A stretch of DNA of 64,000 nt from assembly GCA_023460315.1 (NCBI GenBank), contig JAEWQO010000096.1, forward strand, positions 1 to 64,000. Reading direction: 5' to 3'. The position numbers were made by a program, and so were the translations under genes. Every line of letters begins with the position of its first letter. Position 1 is the stretch's first letter. The notes below the pieces were generated by a model. It was not told where the DNA came from and made no database searches. It was given only the letters and a program-made list of their open reading frames with translations. This DNA is from Actinomycetes bacterium (GTDB lineage Bacteria; Actinomycetota; Coriobacteriia; Coriobacteriales; Eggerthellaceae). Of the stretch, positions 25,570 to 35,302 are shown one piece after another.

Positions 25570-26697
25570 TCAGCGCTGGCGCTTCAGGAAATCCGGAATG
25601 TAGTCCTCATCCGCGAAGCGTCCAGAATTCGGCGTCGTGGAAAACGACACCGAGGGGCTGGGCTGCACATTCGATGCCGGTGACTCTGTCGAGGCAAACA
25701 GGTCCTTGCGGGCAGAGAAGTCCATGGAGGACTGCTGCGGTGCAGACACCTTGAAGCCGGTCGCGATGACCGTGATGCGAACCTGATCGCCCATGCCGTC
25801 ATCGACGATCTGTCCGTAGATGATGTTGGCGTTCTCGTCGGCGCATGCCTCGACCGTGCGGGCTGCCGCATCCACCTCGGTAAGCGTGAGATCGGGACCG
25901 CCGGCAATGGAGAACAGCACGCGCGAGGCGCCCGCAATGGAAGTCTCGAGCAAATTCGAGTTCGTCGCCTGCTGGGCCGCATCGAGAGCACGGTTCTCGC
26001 CCGAGGCGATGCCGATGCCCATCATGGCCGTGCCGGCGTCTTTCATGACCGTGCGGATGTCGGCAAAGTCCAGGTTGATGAGACCTGGAATGGTGATGAG
26101 ATCCGTGACGCCCTGAATGCCCTGGCGCAGCGTGTCATCGGCTATGCGGAAGGCATCAAGCATGCTGGTCTTCTTGTCGACGATCTCCAACAGGCGGTCG
26201 TTCGGAATGACAATGAGGGTGTCAACCTTCTGCGAGAGCAAGTCAACGCCCTGCTCGGCTTGGTTGCGACGGGTACGCCCCTCGAATGAGAACGGTTTGG
26301 TCACCACGCCGACCGTCAAAGCTCCGATCTCCTCGCGCGCGATCTCTGCGATGATCGGGGCCGCCCCCGTTCCGGTTCCGCCGCCTTCGCCCGCCGTGAC
26401 GAACACCATGTCGGCCTCGGCGAGAGCCTCGCGGATCTCTGCACGGCTCTCTTCGGCCGCTTGGCATCCCACCTCGGGATTCGCCCCCGCACCCAGGCCA
26501 CGCGTCAACTCTTCGCCAATGTGGATCGTCTTGTCGGCATCCGACATGAGCAAAGCCTGGCGATCGGTGTTGACGGCGATGAATTCGACGCCTTGCACAC
26601 CCGCTTCGACCATGCGATTGACGGCGTTCGTGCCGCCACCTCCGACGCCGACGACCTTAATGACCGCCAGATGATCGGAACCTATGTTGTTTGGCAT
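25570..26697 (-). CDS. ftsZ: Cell-division GTPase FtsZ
   Basis: Tubulin homologue that forms the Z ring. The 375-residue protein has G-G-G-G-T-N-A-V, the tubulin signature G-G-G-T-G-T-G-A-A-P near residue 105, and the T7-loop N-L-D-F-A-D. A short disordered linker leads to the conserved tail D-Y-I-P-D-F-L-K-R, the docking site for SepF. It has its own promoter in the gap after ftsQ. No ftsA is present. Confidence 0.97.
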   Translation of the reverse strand: MPNNIGSDHLAVIKVVGVGGGGTNAVNRMVEAGVQGVEFIAVNTDRQALLMSDADKTIHIGEELTRGLGAGANPEVGCQAAEESRAEIREALAEADMVFVTAGEGGGTGTGAAPIIAEIAREEIGALTVGVVTKPFSFEGRTRRNQAEQGVDLLSQKVDTLIVIPNDRLLEIVDKKTSMLDAFRIADDTLRQGIQGVTDLITIPGLINLDFADIRTVMKDAGTAMMGIGIASGENRALDAAQQATNSNLLETSIAGASRVLFSIAGGPDLTLTEVDAAARTVEACADENANIIYGQIVDDGMGDQVRITVIATGFKVSAPQQSSMDFSARKDLFASTESPASNVQPSPSVSFSTTPNSGRFADEDYIPDFLKRQR

Positions 26698-26768
26698 TGT
26701 ATCCTCCGCACCTGCTGCGTTTCAGCATGCTGCATTTCCCGTATCGTGGGTACAGTTCACGTGGGGTT

Positions 26769-26796
26769 ATTGTACACGAAGCTTATCCATTTGCAA
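26769..26796 (-). promoter_or_regulatory. ftsZ promoter
   Basis: On the minus strand TTGCAA (plus 26791-26796) and TACAAT (plus 26769-26774) are 16 bases apart, about 70 bases upstream of the ftsZ start. This would let ftsZ be expressed independently of the long mraZ operon. Confidence 0.65.
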
Positions 26797-26834
26797 ATTA
26801 CGCTGCGGTAATGAAACTCATGTCCACAGATATC

Positions 26835-27899
26835 TTACAGCGACCTCCAAGTCGGACGGTCGACCGTTCTGACGTTGATGTAGTAGACACTGGGATGCTG
26901 TTCCATGATCTCGTTGCAGACTCGTTCCTTGTCACGGATGTCGCTGGCCGTGCCGAATACAATCTCAATGCCGTTCTGCAGCGTGAGCGTGGTCGACTCG
27001 GAGTCGGTGGCGGCAACCGTCTTGACTTGACCTGCCAGATCTGTGGTCAGGCCCGATACGATGGAAAGCGCGTTGTTGACGTTCGAATCGGCACAGTAGG
27101 TGCCGATCTCGGGCTCCGTGTCATAGGGGACATCGGTGATGTGCAGCGCGTTCTGGGCATCCTCATAAATCTGCTGACTCGTTCGTTTTCCCTGATCGGA
27201 ATTCTGATCAGGGATAGGCATAAGCCACATGCCGTCAGATGCGATGGCCCAATCCTGCGACGTCTGATCGGTTGAGGAAGAGATGGACACGACGGCTTCG
27301 ATGGACCGTTCCGTCACCGCCAGCTCCAACGTGTTGGGAAACACGCGATTCACCGACACGTCGGCGACCCAGGCATTCTTGAGCAGACGGTTCCTGATGC
27401 CCGACGCGTCCACGCGCAGAAGCGTCGTGCCGGCAGGCACCTCGGCCAAGGACGACATCTCTGCCGTCGTCAGATGCTCAACCCCCGTGACCGACACGCT
27501 CTCGATGGTGAACAGGCTGGAGTTATAGACGATGACGGCAGCTATCGCCAAAGCGCCGACCAACGAAAAAGCCACGACGACGCGAGCCACATGGCCCCGA
27601 TACGCCTTCTGTGCCCGGGCACGGCGCTCCGCACGGTCGAGATCCCCCACGCGCACGGACGTGAGACGAGGGGCAGGTTGAGAAGAACGAACGTCCCTGC
27701 CGCCCGAAAGGCGACCGCCCGGTATGGCACGATAGGAGCTCGAAGGCCGAGCGGTGCCCCGGCGTTGTGGTGAAGGCGCGCGCGCCGCTCTGGTTTGCTG
27801 ACGCGGCATGCCGGAACCAGAGCCGACGTTTCCGCGCGTGCGTCCCGAGGGCTTACGCGAACCCGAGGAAGCGGACTTCCGGTTGTAATTCGATGCCAT
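26835..27899 (-). CDS. ftsQ: Cell-division protein FtsQ/DivIB
   Basis: A bitopic divisome protein of 354 residues. It has a long basic, Ser/Arg-rich cytoplasmic N-terminus (about 100 residues), one transmembrane segment (about residues 108-130), a POTRA domain (I-E-S-V-S-V-T-G-V-E-H-L-T onward), and the FtsQ/DivIB beta domain. Its start lies 47 nt inside the end of murB, and no strong ribosome-binding site is visible, so translation probably depends on coupling to murB. Confidence 0.88.
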   Translation of the reverse strand: MASNYNRKSASSGSRKPSGRTRGNVGSGSGMPRQQTRAARAPSPQRRGTARPSSSYRAIPGGRLSGGRDVRSSQPAPRLTSVRVGDLDRAERRARAQKAYRGHVARVVVAFSLVGALAIAAVIVYNSSLFTIESVSVTGVEHLTTAEMSSLAEVPAGTTLLRVDASGIRNRLLKNAWVADVSVNRVFPNTLELAVTERSIEAVVSISSSTDQTSQDWAIASDGMWLMPIPDQNSDQGKRTSQQIYEDAQNALHITDVPYDTEPEIGTYCADSNVNNALSIVSGLTTDLAGQVKTVAATDSESTTLTLQNGIEIVFGTASDIRDKERVCNEIMEQHPSVYYINVRTVDRPTWRSL

Positions 27900-28779
27900 A
27901 CGTCTCGTACACCTTTGTCTTGATGAGGTCGATCAGGTCCATCACGTCACGCGCCTTCGCATCGCCCGTGTTCACAATGAAGTTCGCATGCACATCCGAC
28001 ACCTGCGCACCGCCGATCGCATGCCCCTTCAGGCCGACGGCCTCGATCAGCGCTCCAGCCGACGCCCCCTCAGGATTTTTAAACACGCTTCCGCACGAGG
28101 GACAGGTGAGGGGCTGCGACTTCTTGCGCCGCGTGTGGGATGCCTCCATCTTACCGCGAATGAAGAACGGGTCGGCCGGCTCTACCGAAAGCTCGCATTC
28201 GAGCAGCACCTCGTCCGAAGCGAACGAGGAGGAGCGATAGCCCCATTCGACCTCGTCGCCCGTGCGGCGGACGAGGCCCTTGCCCAGCACCAGCGATGTC
28301 ACCGAAGCGACGCGGGACCCGATCCACTCATCCCGCGATCCCGCGTTCATGCACAGCGCGCCGCCGATGGTGCCAGGAGTCCCGACGGCAAACTCAAGCC
28401 CCGCGAGCGATCGGCGAAACGCCTCCTGCACCACGGAGGACAGGGGAACGCCGGCCCCCACGCAGAAGCGGCTGGTGGCCTCATCGAAACGACACGAGCG
28501 AAAGTCGCGGCCGAGCGTGATGGCCACGCCGGGGAACCCCTCGTCGGCCACGAGCAGGTTGCTGCCACGGCCGATGACGACCCAGGGGACATCCGTCTCT
28601 TCGCAGACATCGACGAGCCTTCCGAGCGCACCGATGGACGCGACCTGCACGAAGAAGCGCGCCGGACCTCCTATGCGGTACATGGTGTGCCGCGACAGGG
28701 GCTCTGCCGGATAGACATCACCGTCAAAGCGGTCATCGACAAGCAGCGCCTCCAGTGCCGATGTGTGGCGTGCCGTCAT
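27853..28779 (-). CDS. murB: UDP-N-acetylenolpyruvoylglucosamine reductase
   Basis: FAD enzyme that completes UDP-MurNAc synthesis. The 308-residue protein has G-R-G-S-N-L-L-V, the FAD loop G-T-P-G-T-I-G-G-A, the Y-R-S-S-S-F region and the catalytic-serine segment C-G-S-V-F-K-N-P. It overlaps murC by 4 nt (ATGA) and ftsQ by 47 nt. Confidence 0.95.
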   Translation of the reverse strand: MTARHTSALEALLVDDRFDGDVYPAEPLSRHTMYRIGGPARFFVQVASIGALGRLVDVCEETDVPWVVIGRGSNLLVADEGFPGVAITLGRDFRSCRFDEATSRFCVGAGVPLSSVVQEAFRRSLAGLEFAVGTPGTIGGALCMNAGSRDEWIGSRVASVTSLVLGKGLVRRTGDEVEWGYRSSSFASDEVLLECELSVEPADPFFIRGKMEASHTRRKKSQPLTCPSCGSVFKNPEGASAGALIEAVGLKGHAIGGAQVSDVHANFIVNTGDAKARDVMDLIDLIKTKVYETYGIELQPEVRFLGFA

Positions 28780-30197
28780 GGACGCACCGGCCGCGCATCG
28801 CCAGCTGACAGCGCGTCGACCAGCTGAGGCCCGATGGCCGTCACGTCACCGGCGCCCATGGTGAGGACCAGATCGCCCGCCGCAACCTTCGACACCAGGT
28901 AAGGAACGACCTCGGTGCGGCGAGGAACATAGGCCGCCTGCGGATGCCCGGCATGATCCAACACCACATTCAGGAACGTCTTCCCGCTCACGCCGGGCAC
29001 GGGAGCCTCGCCCGCCGGATACACGTCCATGAACGTGACGGTGTCGGCGCCGTCGAACGCGCGGCCGAATTCATCGTGGAGCACGTCGGTGAAGAGCGGC
29101 GCACGGGAATAGCGATGTGGCTGGAACAGCACATGCACATGACGATATCCCAGTTTCGACGCCGCCTCGATGGTGGCCGCTATCTCCGTGGGATGGTGCG
29201 CATAGTCGTCGACAACCGTCACGCCAGACACCTCTCCCACAAGGTCAAACCTTCGGCGCACGCCCGCAAACGACGACAGCGCGTCAGAAGCGGCCTGCGC
29301 GTCATAGCCCAACGCGTCAACAAGGCCGATGACGCCCGCCGCGTTCAGCACGTTGTGGCGGCCGGGACTCTGTCGAACATGGCCGACCACCGAGCGGCCC
29401 CCGGGAAGGCTCAAGGTGAAATCGCTGCCGATGCCGCGCGGCTCATAGTCTTCCACACCGATGTCGAACCCAGCTCCGAACCCATAGGTAAGCACGCGGC
29501 GGCCGGTCGCGCGGGCGATGGTGACCAGCATGTCGTCCTCGCCACAGACAACGGCCAAGCCATGCCCCTCAGGCACCGACCCGATGAATGCACCAAACTT
29601 CTCGTATATTTCGTCGAGGTCGCGATAATGGTCCAAATGGTCCGCTTCGATATTGGTGATCAACACGGCCTGGGGAGAAAGGCATATGAACGACTTGTCG
29701 CTCTCGTCCGCCTCCACCACATAGTGTCGGCCATGCCCCGAATGCGCGTTGGTGCCATAGGCGCGGACGATGCCGCCGATGAGAAACGTCGGGTCGTCGC
29801 CGAGCGCGTCAAGGACGCTGGCGAGCATGGACGAGGTCGTGGTCTTGCCATGGGTCCCCGCGACGGCCAGCGTTTCCAGACCCTCCCCCAGCGCCGCCAG
29901 CATCTTCGCCCGATGCCAGATGGCAAGTCCGCGCGTCCGGGCAGCCATGAGCTCGGGATTGTTTTCCAGGATGGCCGTGGACACCACGACGGTCGGGTTC
30001 CCCGCGGGAATGTTGGCGGGATCGTGACCGATGTGCACCTCGATGCCAGCCGCCTTGAGCTGCTTGGTGTAGCGGCTCTCCTTCAAATCGGAACCTGTCA
30101 CTTGCATCCCCTGGTCAAACGCCACGCGGGCAATGCCGCTCATGCCGACGCCGCCAATGCCGATGAAGTGAATCGCCTGTATGTTCGTATTGTCCAT
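28776..30197 (-). CDS. murC: UDP-N-acetylmuramate--L-alanine ligase
   Basis: Adds L-alanine to UDP-MurNAc. The 473-residue Mur ligase has G-I-G-G-V-G-M-S-G near the start, the ATP loop G-T-H-G-K-T-T-T-S-S and D-D-Y-A-H-H-P-T-E-I. The start at 30197 follows AGGGAAG; the frame is open 30 codons upstream without similarity. It lies 106 nt after murG, the widest gap inside the mur genes here. Confidence 0.95.
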   Translation of the reverse strand: MDNTNIQAIHFIGIGGVGMSGIARVAFDQGMQVTGSDLKESRYTKQLKAAGIEVHIGHDPANIPAGNPTVVVSTAILENNPELMAARTRGLAIWHRAKMLAALGEGLETLAVAGTHGKTTTSSMLASVLDALGDDPTFLIGGIVRAYGTNAHSGHGRHYVVEADESDKSFICLSPQAVLITNIEADHLDHYRDLDEIYEKFGAFIGSVPEGHGLAVVCGEDDMLVTIARATGRRVLTYGFGAGFDIGVEDYEPRGIGSDFTLSLPGGRSVVGHVRQSPGRHNVLNAAGVIGLVDALGYDAQAASDALSSFAGVRRRFDLVGEVSGVTVVDDYAHHPTEIAATIEAASKLGYRHVHVLFQPHRYSRAPLFTDVLHDEFGRAFDGADTVTFMDVYPAGEAPVPGVSGKTFLNVVLDHAGHPQAAYVPRRTEVVPYLVSKVAAGDLVLTMGAGDVTAIGPQLVDALSAGDARPVRP

Positions 30198-30303
30198 GTT
30201 CTTCCCTGTACCAACGTCTGTGCGACCTGTGGCGCGTGCCGCCGTTGCCCGGCGCACGACACCGTCTCGAAACCCTTTGTCTACCATGGTAGCCTGTCAG
30301 CCG

Positions 30304-31398
30304 CTACCGAGCCGCCGCCATCACAACATCTGCCAATTTGGCCGCCGCGTCGCCGGTGGCCTGAAGGAGCGCCGCCTCATGCATGCGCTCTCGCATTCCG
30401 GCATCCTCCACCAGAGAGACGACGAGACGGGAAAACTCTGGGGAGTCGAGCGCGGCGTCCGCAATCATGGAAGCCGCACCCGCCTCGACGCAGGCACGGG
30501 CATTCGTCGTCTGGTGGTCCGCCGTGGCGTAGGGGAACGGCACGAGCAGAGCAGGCACGGCCAACGCCGATATCTCGGCGAGCGAAGTGGCGCCCGCACG
30601 TGAGATGACCACGTCAGCGGCGGCCATCGCCTCGCCCATGTGGTTGGTGTAACCGAGGAGCTTCCACCGTCTCTCCTCTTCGGGCGAAAGGGAGAGGAGG
30701 TCTGCCGTGGCATCAAGCTCCTTGGGGCCCGCCACGTGCAGGATGTGAAGATCGTCATGCGCCAGCAAGACGTCCTTGAGTCCGGCGATAGCCTCATTGA
30801 GATGCCGGGCGCCCAAACTTCCTCCCGTCACCAACAGCATGAGCGCGTCCTCGGGAACGCCGAAACGGGCACGGCCGCCGGCTCTTGTCGCCGAAAAGAT
30901 CGATGCCCTGACAGGGTTTCCCGTGACGGTCACCCGGCTCTTGTCGGCAAGCTGCTCCGCGGCTTGCCGGTAGGTCAGGCACACGGCGGCAGCTTTCTTT
31001 GCCAGCTGCCGGTTCGCCAAACCCATGACCGAGTTCTGCTCGTGGACGACCAAGGGTATCCCCTTGCTCTCGGCTGCGCGTCCCACCGGAACGGACACAT
31101 ATCCCCCGAAGCCGACCACCACGTCCGGCTTGATATCGTCGAACCACTTCTTTGCCTTGCCCGTGCTTGCACCCATGAGACGCAGCGCTCTCACGATCGA
31201 TGCCGGATGGTTGCGGTTGAACCCGGCCGCTTCGAATGGCATGAAGGGGATGTCCGCCTCTTTCACCAGCCGCGCCTCGACGCCGGTCGGCGTGCCGGCA
31301 AAGCGGACCTCGCAACCGCGGTCCTGCAGTACTTCCGCAAGGGCGAGGGCTGGATTGATGTGTCCGGCAGTCCCTCCACCGGAAAGGACGACAAGCAT
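30304..31398 (-). CDS. murG: Undecaprenyl-PP-MurNAc-pentapeptide GlcNAc transferase
   Basis: Converts lipid I to lipid II at the inner face of the membrane. The 364-residue GT-B enzyme opens M-L-V-V-L-S-G-G-G-T-A-G-H, has V-G-F-G-G-Y-V-S-V-P and H-E-Q-N-S-V-M-G-L-A-N, and the donor-site G-G-S-L-G-A-R. The start at 31398 has GGAGGTAGC upstream and is well inside a longer open frame. It lies 4 nt after ftsW. Confidence 0.96.
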   Translation of the reverse strand: MLVVLSGGGTAGHINPALALAEVLQDRGCEVRFAGTPTGVEARLVKEADIPFMPFEAAGFNRNHPASIVRALRLMGASTGKAKKWFDDIKPDVVVGFGGYVSVPVGRAAESKGIPLVVHEQNSVMGLANRQLAKKAAAVCLTYRQAAEQLADKSRVTVTGNPVRASIFSATRAGGRARFGVPEDALMLLVTGGSLGARHLNEAIAGLKDVLLAHDDLHILHVAGPKELDATADLLSLSPEEERRWKLLGYTNHMGEAMAAADVVISRAGATSLAEISALAVPALLVPFPYATADHQTTNARACVEAGAASMIADAALDSPEFSRLVVSLVEDAGMRERMHEAALLQATGDAAAKLADVVMAAAR

Positions 31399-31402
31399 GA
31401 CG

Positions 31403-32743
31403 CTACCTCCTGCCTTGGCGTGACGAATCGCGCGGGGCGCCCCGGCGTGCGGGACGCGGGCCTTCCGCAGCCGGCCGAGACGAGCTGATGCGAGAACGCC
31501 CCGTTCGCGACGATGCCCGCCGATCCTCCGAACGGTCGTTCTGAGAACGCGGGGCTTCGGCGCGCACGACGCGGAGATCGGCCCGGCGACGGTCGTAAAT
31601 GGTCGGCGACCCGGCACCGTTCGAAACCGACAGCACCAAGCCCACCATGATGAAGGTGGCTATGAGCGACGATCCGCCCGACGAGACGAACGGAAGGGGC
31701 TTTCCCGTTGTCGGCAGCACGCCGATGACGCAGCCGATGTTGAGAAAGGCCTGAAACACGATCATGATGGTGCATCCCCCGGCCATCATGGCGCCAAAGC
31801 CGTCAGGGGCCGAGCGCGCGATGCGCATGCCTGCGTACAGGATGAGCATGAACAGGGCGACGATGAACAGCGCCCCTACCAGCCCCAGCTCCTCACCGAT
31901 GATGGCGAAGATGAAGTCCGTCTCAGCCTCGGGAAGATAGAGGAACTTTTCGCGAGAGTTCCCCAGGCCAACGCCAAACAGACCTCCTTCAGAGAAGGCG
32001 TAATAGGAGTGGATGATCTGATAGCCCTTGCCATAGCCGTTCTCCCCATCGTTCCAGGGGTCGAGATACACGAAACGGTCCGATCGATAGCCGGTGAGCA
32101 CCGTCGCCAGCACTGCGAACACGGCGCCGACGGCCAGCGTGATCAAAATGACGCGCATCGGCACCTCGCCCAGCCACATGACAGCCAGTATGCCGACGAA
32201 GCAGATAAGGGTGGTGCCCAGGTCGGACTGCGTCTTGTACAGGAAGAGAATCGGAACCAGAATAAGAAGTCCCACCTGCACAAACAGGTCACGGACCGAA
32301 AGCGATCCAGAACGGAAATTATTCAGGATGCGCGCAGCCATGAGGACGAACGCGATCTTGGCGAACTCGGAGGGTTGCAAGCCGATCGGACCGAGCTGCA
32401 GCCAGCGCTGAGCTCCGAGGGCAGCGGTTCCGACAGCGGCAGTGAGGGCAAGCAGCACGATGGCCAGACCCCAAATGATCCAGATGGCCGGCCCCTCCCA
32501 AAAGGAATAGGGCAGCACCTTCCACAGGACGAGAGCGCACACGACGCCGATGGCGGCAAACTTGACCTGGTCTGTCAGATAGCTGAGAGGATTCTCCCCT
32601 TCGGACAGAGCCGAAACCGACGAGGCGGAATAGATCATCACGAACCCGATGAGCGTCAGCGTGAGCACGCACAAGAGCAGGATGAGCCGGGGGCCCATGA
32701 TGGCAGCGGGCACGTCCCGCTTGTCTCGTTTCAGCCGTGTCAT
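31403..32743 (-). CDS. ftsW: Lipid II polymerase FtsW
   Basis: SEDS-family glycosyltransferase of the divisome with FtsI. The 446-residue protein has about ten transmembrane segments, the L-S-Y-L-T-D-Q-V-K-F-A start region and the conserved P-T-T-G-K-P-L-P-F-V-S-S-G-G-S-S near the end of the membrane part. A 70-residue Arg/Ser-rich cytoplasmic tail follows. It begins 9 nt after murD. Confidence 0.94.
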   Translation of the reverse strand: MTRLKRDKRDVPAAIMGPRLILLLCVLTLTLIGFVMIYSASSVSALSEGENPLSYLTDQVKFAAIGVVCALVLWKVLPYSFWEGPAIWIIWGLAIVLLALTAAVGTAALGAQRWLQLGPIGLQPSEFAKIAFVLMAARILNNFRSGSLSVRDLFVQVGLLILVPILFLYKTQSDLGTTLICFVGILAVMWLGEVPMRVILITLAVGAVFAVLATVLTGYRSDRFVYLDPWNDGENGYGKGYQIIHSYYAFSEGGLFGVGLGNSREKFLYLPEAETDFIFAIIGEELGLVGALFIVALFMLILYAGMRIARSAPDGFGAMMAGGCTIMIVFQAFLNIGCVIGVLPTTGKPLPFVSSGGSSLIATFIMVGLVLSVSNGAGSPTIYDRRRADLRVVRAEAPRSQNDRSEDRRASSRTGRSRISSSRPAAEGPRPARRGAPRDSSRQGRR

Positions 32744-32752
32744 GATGGCCTT

Positions 32753-34252
32753 TTATGCGCCCAGCGTTGCGGCGCGATCCGCAACGAGAGCCTTGAACGC
32801 GCTGCCCCGCTCTTCGAACGAGCCGAACTCGTCAAACGAAGCGCACGCGGGCGACAGCAACAGCACCTCTCCCGGACGAGCGAGCGACAGCGCCTCGTCA
32901 AGCGCATCCTCGAGGTGGGCAGCACGACCCAGGAGAAATCCGTCGGGAGCGTCGGACGAAGCGGCCTCGAAGGCGGCGTGGAAACGGGATGCCGCCGCGC
33001 CGAAACAGATGCAGGCGCGCGTGTGACGGTGAACAGCCTCCACGAGCGGTGCAAGGTCGGTCCCCTTGTCGTCGCCGCCGAGCAGCACGAGGGGTCTCGT
33101 TTCGGGAAACGCAGCAAGCGCCTTCAGCGTGGCATCGACGTTGGTGGCCTTCGAGTCATTGTAACAGGCAACGCCCCGCACGCTCCCACAGGGCTCGATG
33201 CGGTGTTCAAGCGGCGCGAAGGTGCGCAAGCCCCGCGCGACGGCCTCATCCTCGACTCCCAACGAAAGCGCGGCAGCGGCAGCCGCGAGCGCGTTTGCCC
33301 TGTTGTGAGCCCCCTTGATAAGCAGATCGCCCGATGAGGCCAACCGGTGCTCAACCCCGCGTAACGCAACCTGCAGCACGCCGGCGGCATCCTCGAACGC
33401 CGCGTTCTCGCTGCCGCACGCATCACGCATGTCGCCCGAAAGCCCTGCCTTCGTGCCCACGGGCACGTACGAGAAACCGCGTTCGGCATCGCTCTGGCTG
33501 CGCAGACGGCGAATCTCGGCACGCACCTCGTCATCCGTGGCATCCAAGACAGCAACGGCGCCTGGCGCGTCGGCCAGGTTTGCCAACACGCGGAGCTTGG
33601 CTGCCCGATACGCCTCGAATGTCTGGTGCCAGTGCAGGTGGTCGGGCGTGATGTTCAGGAGAACGGCGACATCCGGCGCGAAACGGACCGTCGAAGCCAA
33701 CTGATACGATGACGCTTCCGCGACATAGACGTCCGGAGCGTCCCCAGAGACCGCCTGGATGCAGGTGTCACCGATGTTACCGACCGCCTTCGCGTCCACC
33801 CCGCCGCATGCCAGCAGATGGGCAACAAGGGAGGTGACGGTGGTCTTGCCGTTTGTGCCGGTGACGGCCACCCATCTCGACAAGCTCGCGCTTTCTCGCC
33901 AAGCAAACTCCACCTCGCCGATCATCTCGGCGCTTGCCGCGGCGGCGCTTCGATACAATGGCGCAACCGGAGGGATGCCGGGGCTGGTGATGCAGAGGTC
34001 AAACGAACCCTCAACCTGTTCGCAATCGAACACCGCCTGGACGGGGACCTGGGACTCGAGATCCCGGACGAAAGACAGGGCTTCGGGCGTGGGGACGCCT
34101 GCCGCCACCGTGAGGGAATCCACGCGGCTGCCCACAAGTGTGCCCACATACGCCGCCGTTGCACGACCGCTTTTCCCCAGCCCCAAGACGAGCACCCGCC
34201 CCATATGGGCCGGCGCATGCTTCTTGCCCGGTATCAGACCAGCCTCGCCCAT
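32753..34252 (-). CDS. murD: UDP-N-acetylmuramoylalanine--D-glutamate ligase
   Basis: Adds D-glutamate in peptidoglycan precursor synthesis. The 499-residue Mur ligase has the N-terminal G-L-G-K-S-G, the ATP loop G-T-N-G-K-T-T-V-T-S-L and L-L-G-G-D-D-K-G-T-D near the C-terminus. It is somewhat longer than the usual 450 residues. The start at 34252 comes 2 nt after mraY; an ATG 16 codons on (34204) is an alternative. Confidence 0.94.
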   Translation of the reverse strand: MGEAGLIPGKKHAPAHMGRVLVLGLGKSGRATAAYVGTLVGSRVDSLTVAAGVPTPEALSFVRDLESQVPVQAVFDCEQVEGSFDLCITSPGIPPVAPLYRSAAAASAEMIGEVEFAWRESASLSRWVAVTGTNGKTTVTSLVAHLLACGGVDAKAVGNIGDTCIQAVSGDAPDVYVAEASSYQLASTVRFAPDVAVLLNITPDHLHWHQTFEAYRAAKLRVLANLADAPGAVAVLDATDDEVRAEIRRLRSQSDAERGFSYVPVGTKAGLSGDMRDACGSENAAFEDAAGVLQVALRGVEHRLASSGDLLIKGAHNRANALAAAAAALSLGVEDEAVARGLRTFAPLEHRIEPCGSVRGVACYNDSKATNVDATLKALAAFPETRPLVLLGGDDKGTDLAPLVEAVHRHTRACICFGAAASRFHAAFEAASSDAPDGFLLGRAAHLEDALDEALSLARPGEVLLLSPACASFDEFGSFEERGSAFKALVADRAATLGA

Positions 34253-34254
34253 GA

Positions 34255-35301
34255 CTATGCCACCGCCATAAGCGTTTCGGCAAAATAGATCGAGAAGCCC
34301 GTGGCGGCCAACACGCCCGAAACGATCCAGAACCGCACGACCACCTTCGTCTCGCTCCATCCCTTCTTCTCGAAGTGATGGTGCAAGGGAGCCATGAGGA
34401 AGATGCGCTTTTTTGTCTTCTTGTAATAGAGGACCTGGATCATGACAGACAGCGCTTCCGCCACGAACAGACCGCCAATGATGAGCGAGACGAACTCGGC
34501 CTTGGTGAGAATGGCCAGGCATCCCAACGCCATGCCAAGCGCAAGCGATCCCGTGTCGCCCATGAAAATGTCAGCGGGAAACGAGTTGAACCAGAGAAAC
34601 CCGATGCAGGCCCCCGCGAGCGCGGCGGCAAAGATGGCTGGCTCCAGCAGGTCGGAACGATAGGCGATGGCAGCCATGACGATCATGACGATCATGACGG
34701 TGCCTGCAGCCAAGCCGTCCAGGCCGTCGGTGAGATTGACGGCGTTGCACATGCCCACCAGGAGAATATTCATGAGGATGAGATACAGCCACGGCACCTC
34801 GATGCCGTCGCCAAGGGGAATGACCGTGGTCAGGATGCCGAGATCGAACGTGTACACGAAGGGGATCTCCACCGTGGGCGCAATGCCAATCCAGTTCACG
34901 GCCACCAGGATGAACGCCGTGGCAATGGCAAACTGTCCGATGAGCTTCATCTTCGGAGTCAAACCGAGGGAACGCTCCTTGACCACCTTTGATCCATCGT
35001 CCACAAGGCCAAGGAGTCCCGTCAACAGGGTCGCTCCCAGCAGAAGAAACGTCTCGGGAGTCGGCATGGCAACCAGCAGAGCCGTGGCGACGACCGCGGC
35101 GAGCATGACGACGCCGCCCATGGTGGGCGTGCCCTGCTTGACCAGATGGCTCTGCGGCCCATCGGCACGAACCTGCTGCCCGATGTGGCTCGACTTGAGA
35201 AACTTGATCCAAAGCGGAGTCAGAACCATCGTGATCACGATGGCAAGCACGATGGCGAGAAACACCAAAAACGTCGGATAGTGTGAGAAAAGTGCAAACA
35301 T
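34255..35301 (-). CDS. mraY: Phospho-N-acetylmuramoyl-pentapeptide transferase
   Basis: Makes lipid I from UDP-MurNAc-pentapeptide and undecaprenyl phosphate. The 348-residue polytopic enzyme has about ten membrane segments, the T-M-G-G-V and V-D-D-G-S-K loops, N-A-V-N-L-T-D-G-L-D-G-L, F-M-G-D-T-G-S-L and the late H-H-H-F-E motif. It lies 1 nt after murF. Confidence 0.96.
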   Translation of the reverse strand: MFALFSHYPTFLVFLAIVLAIVITMVLTPLWIKFLKSSHIGQQVRADGPQSHLVKQGTPTMGGVVMLAAVVATALLVAMPTPETFLLLGATLLTGLLGLVDDGSKVVKERSLGLTPKMKLIGQFAIATAFILVAVNWIGIAPTVEIPFVYTFDLGILTTVIPLGDGIEVPWLYLILMNILLVGMCNAVNLTDGLDGLAAGTVMIVMIVMAAIAYRSDLLEPAIFAAALAGACIGFLWFNSFPADIFMGDTGSLALGMALGCLAILTKAEFVSLIIGGLFVAEALSVMIQVLYYKKTKKRIFLMAPLHHHFEKKGWSETKVVVRFWIVSGVLAATGFSIYFAETLMAVA

Positions 35302-35302
35302 G

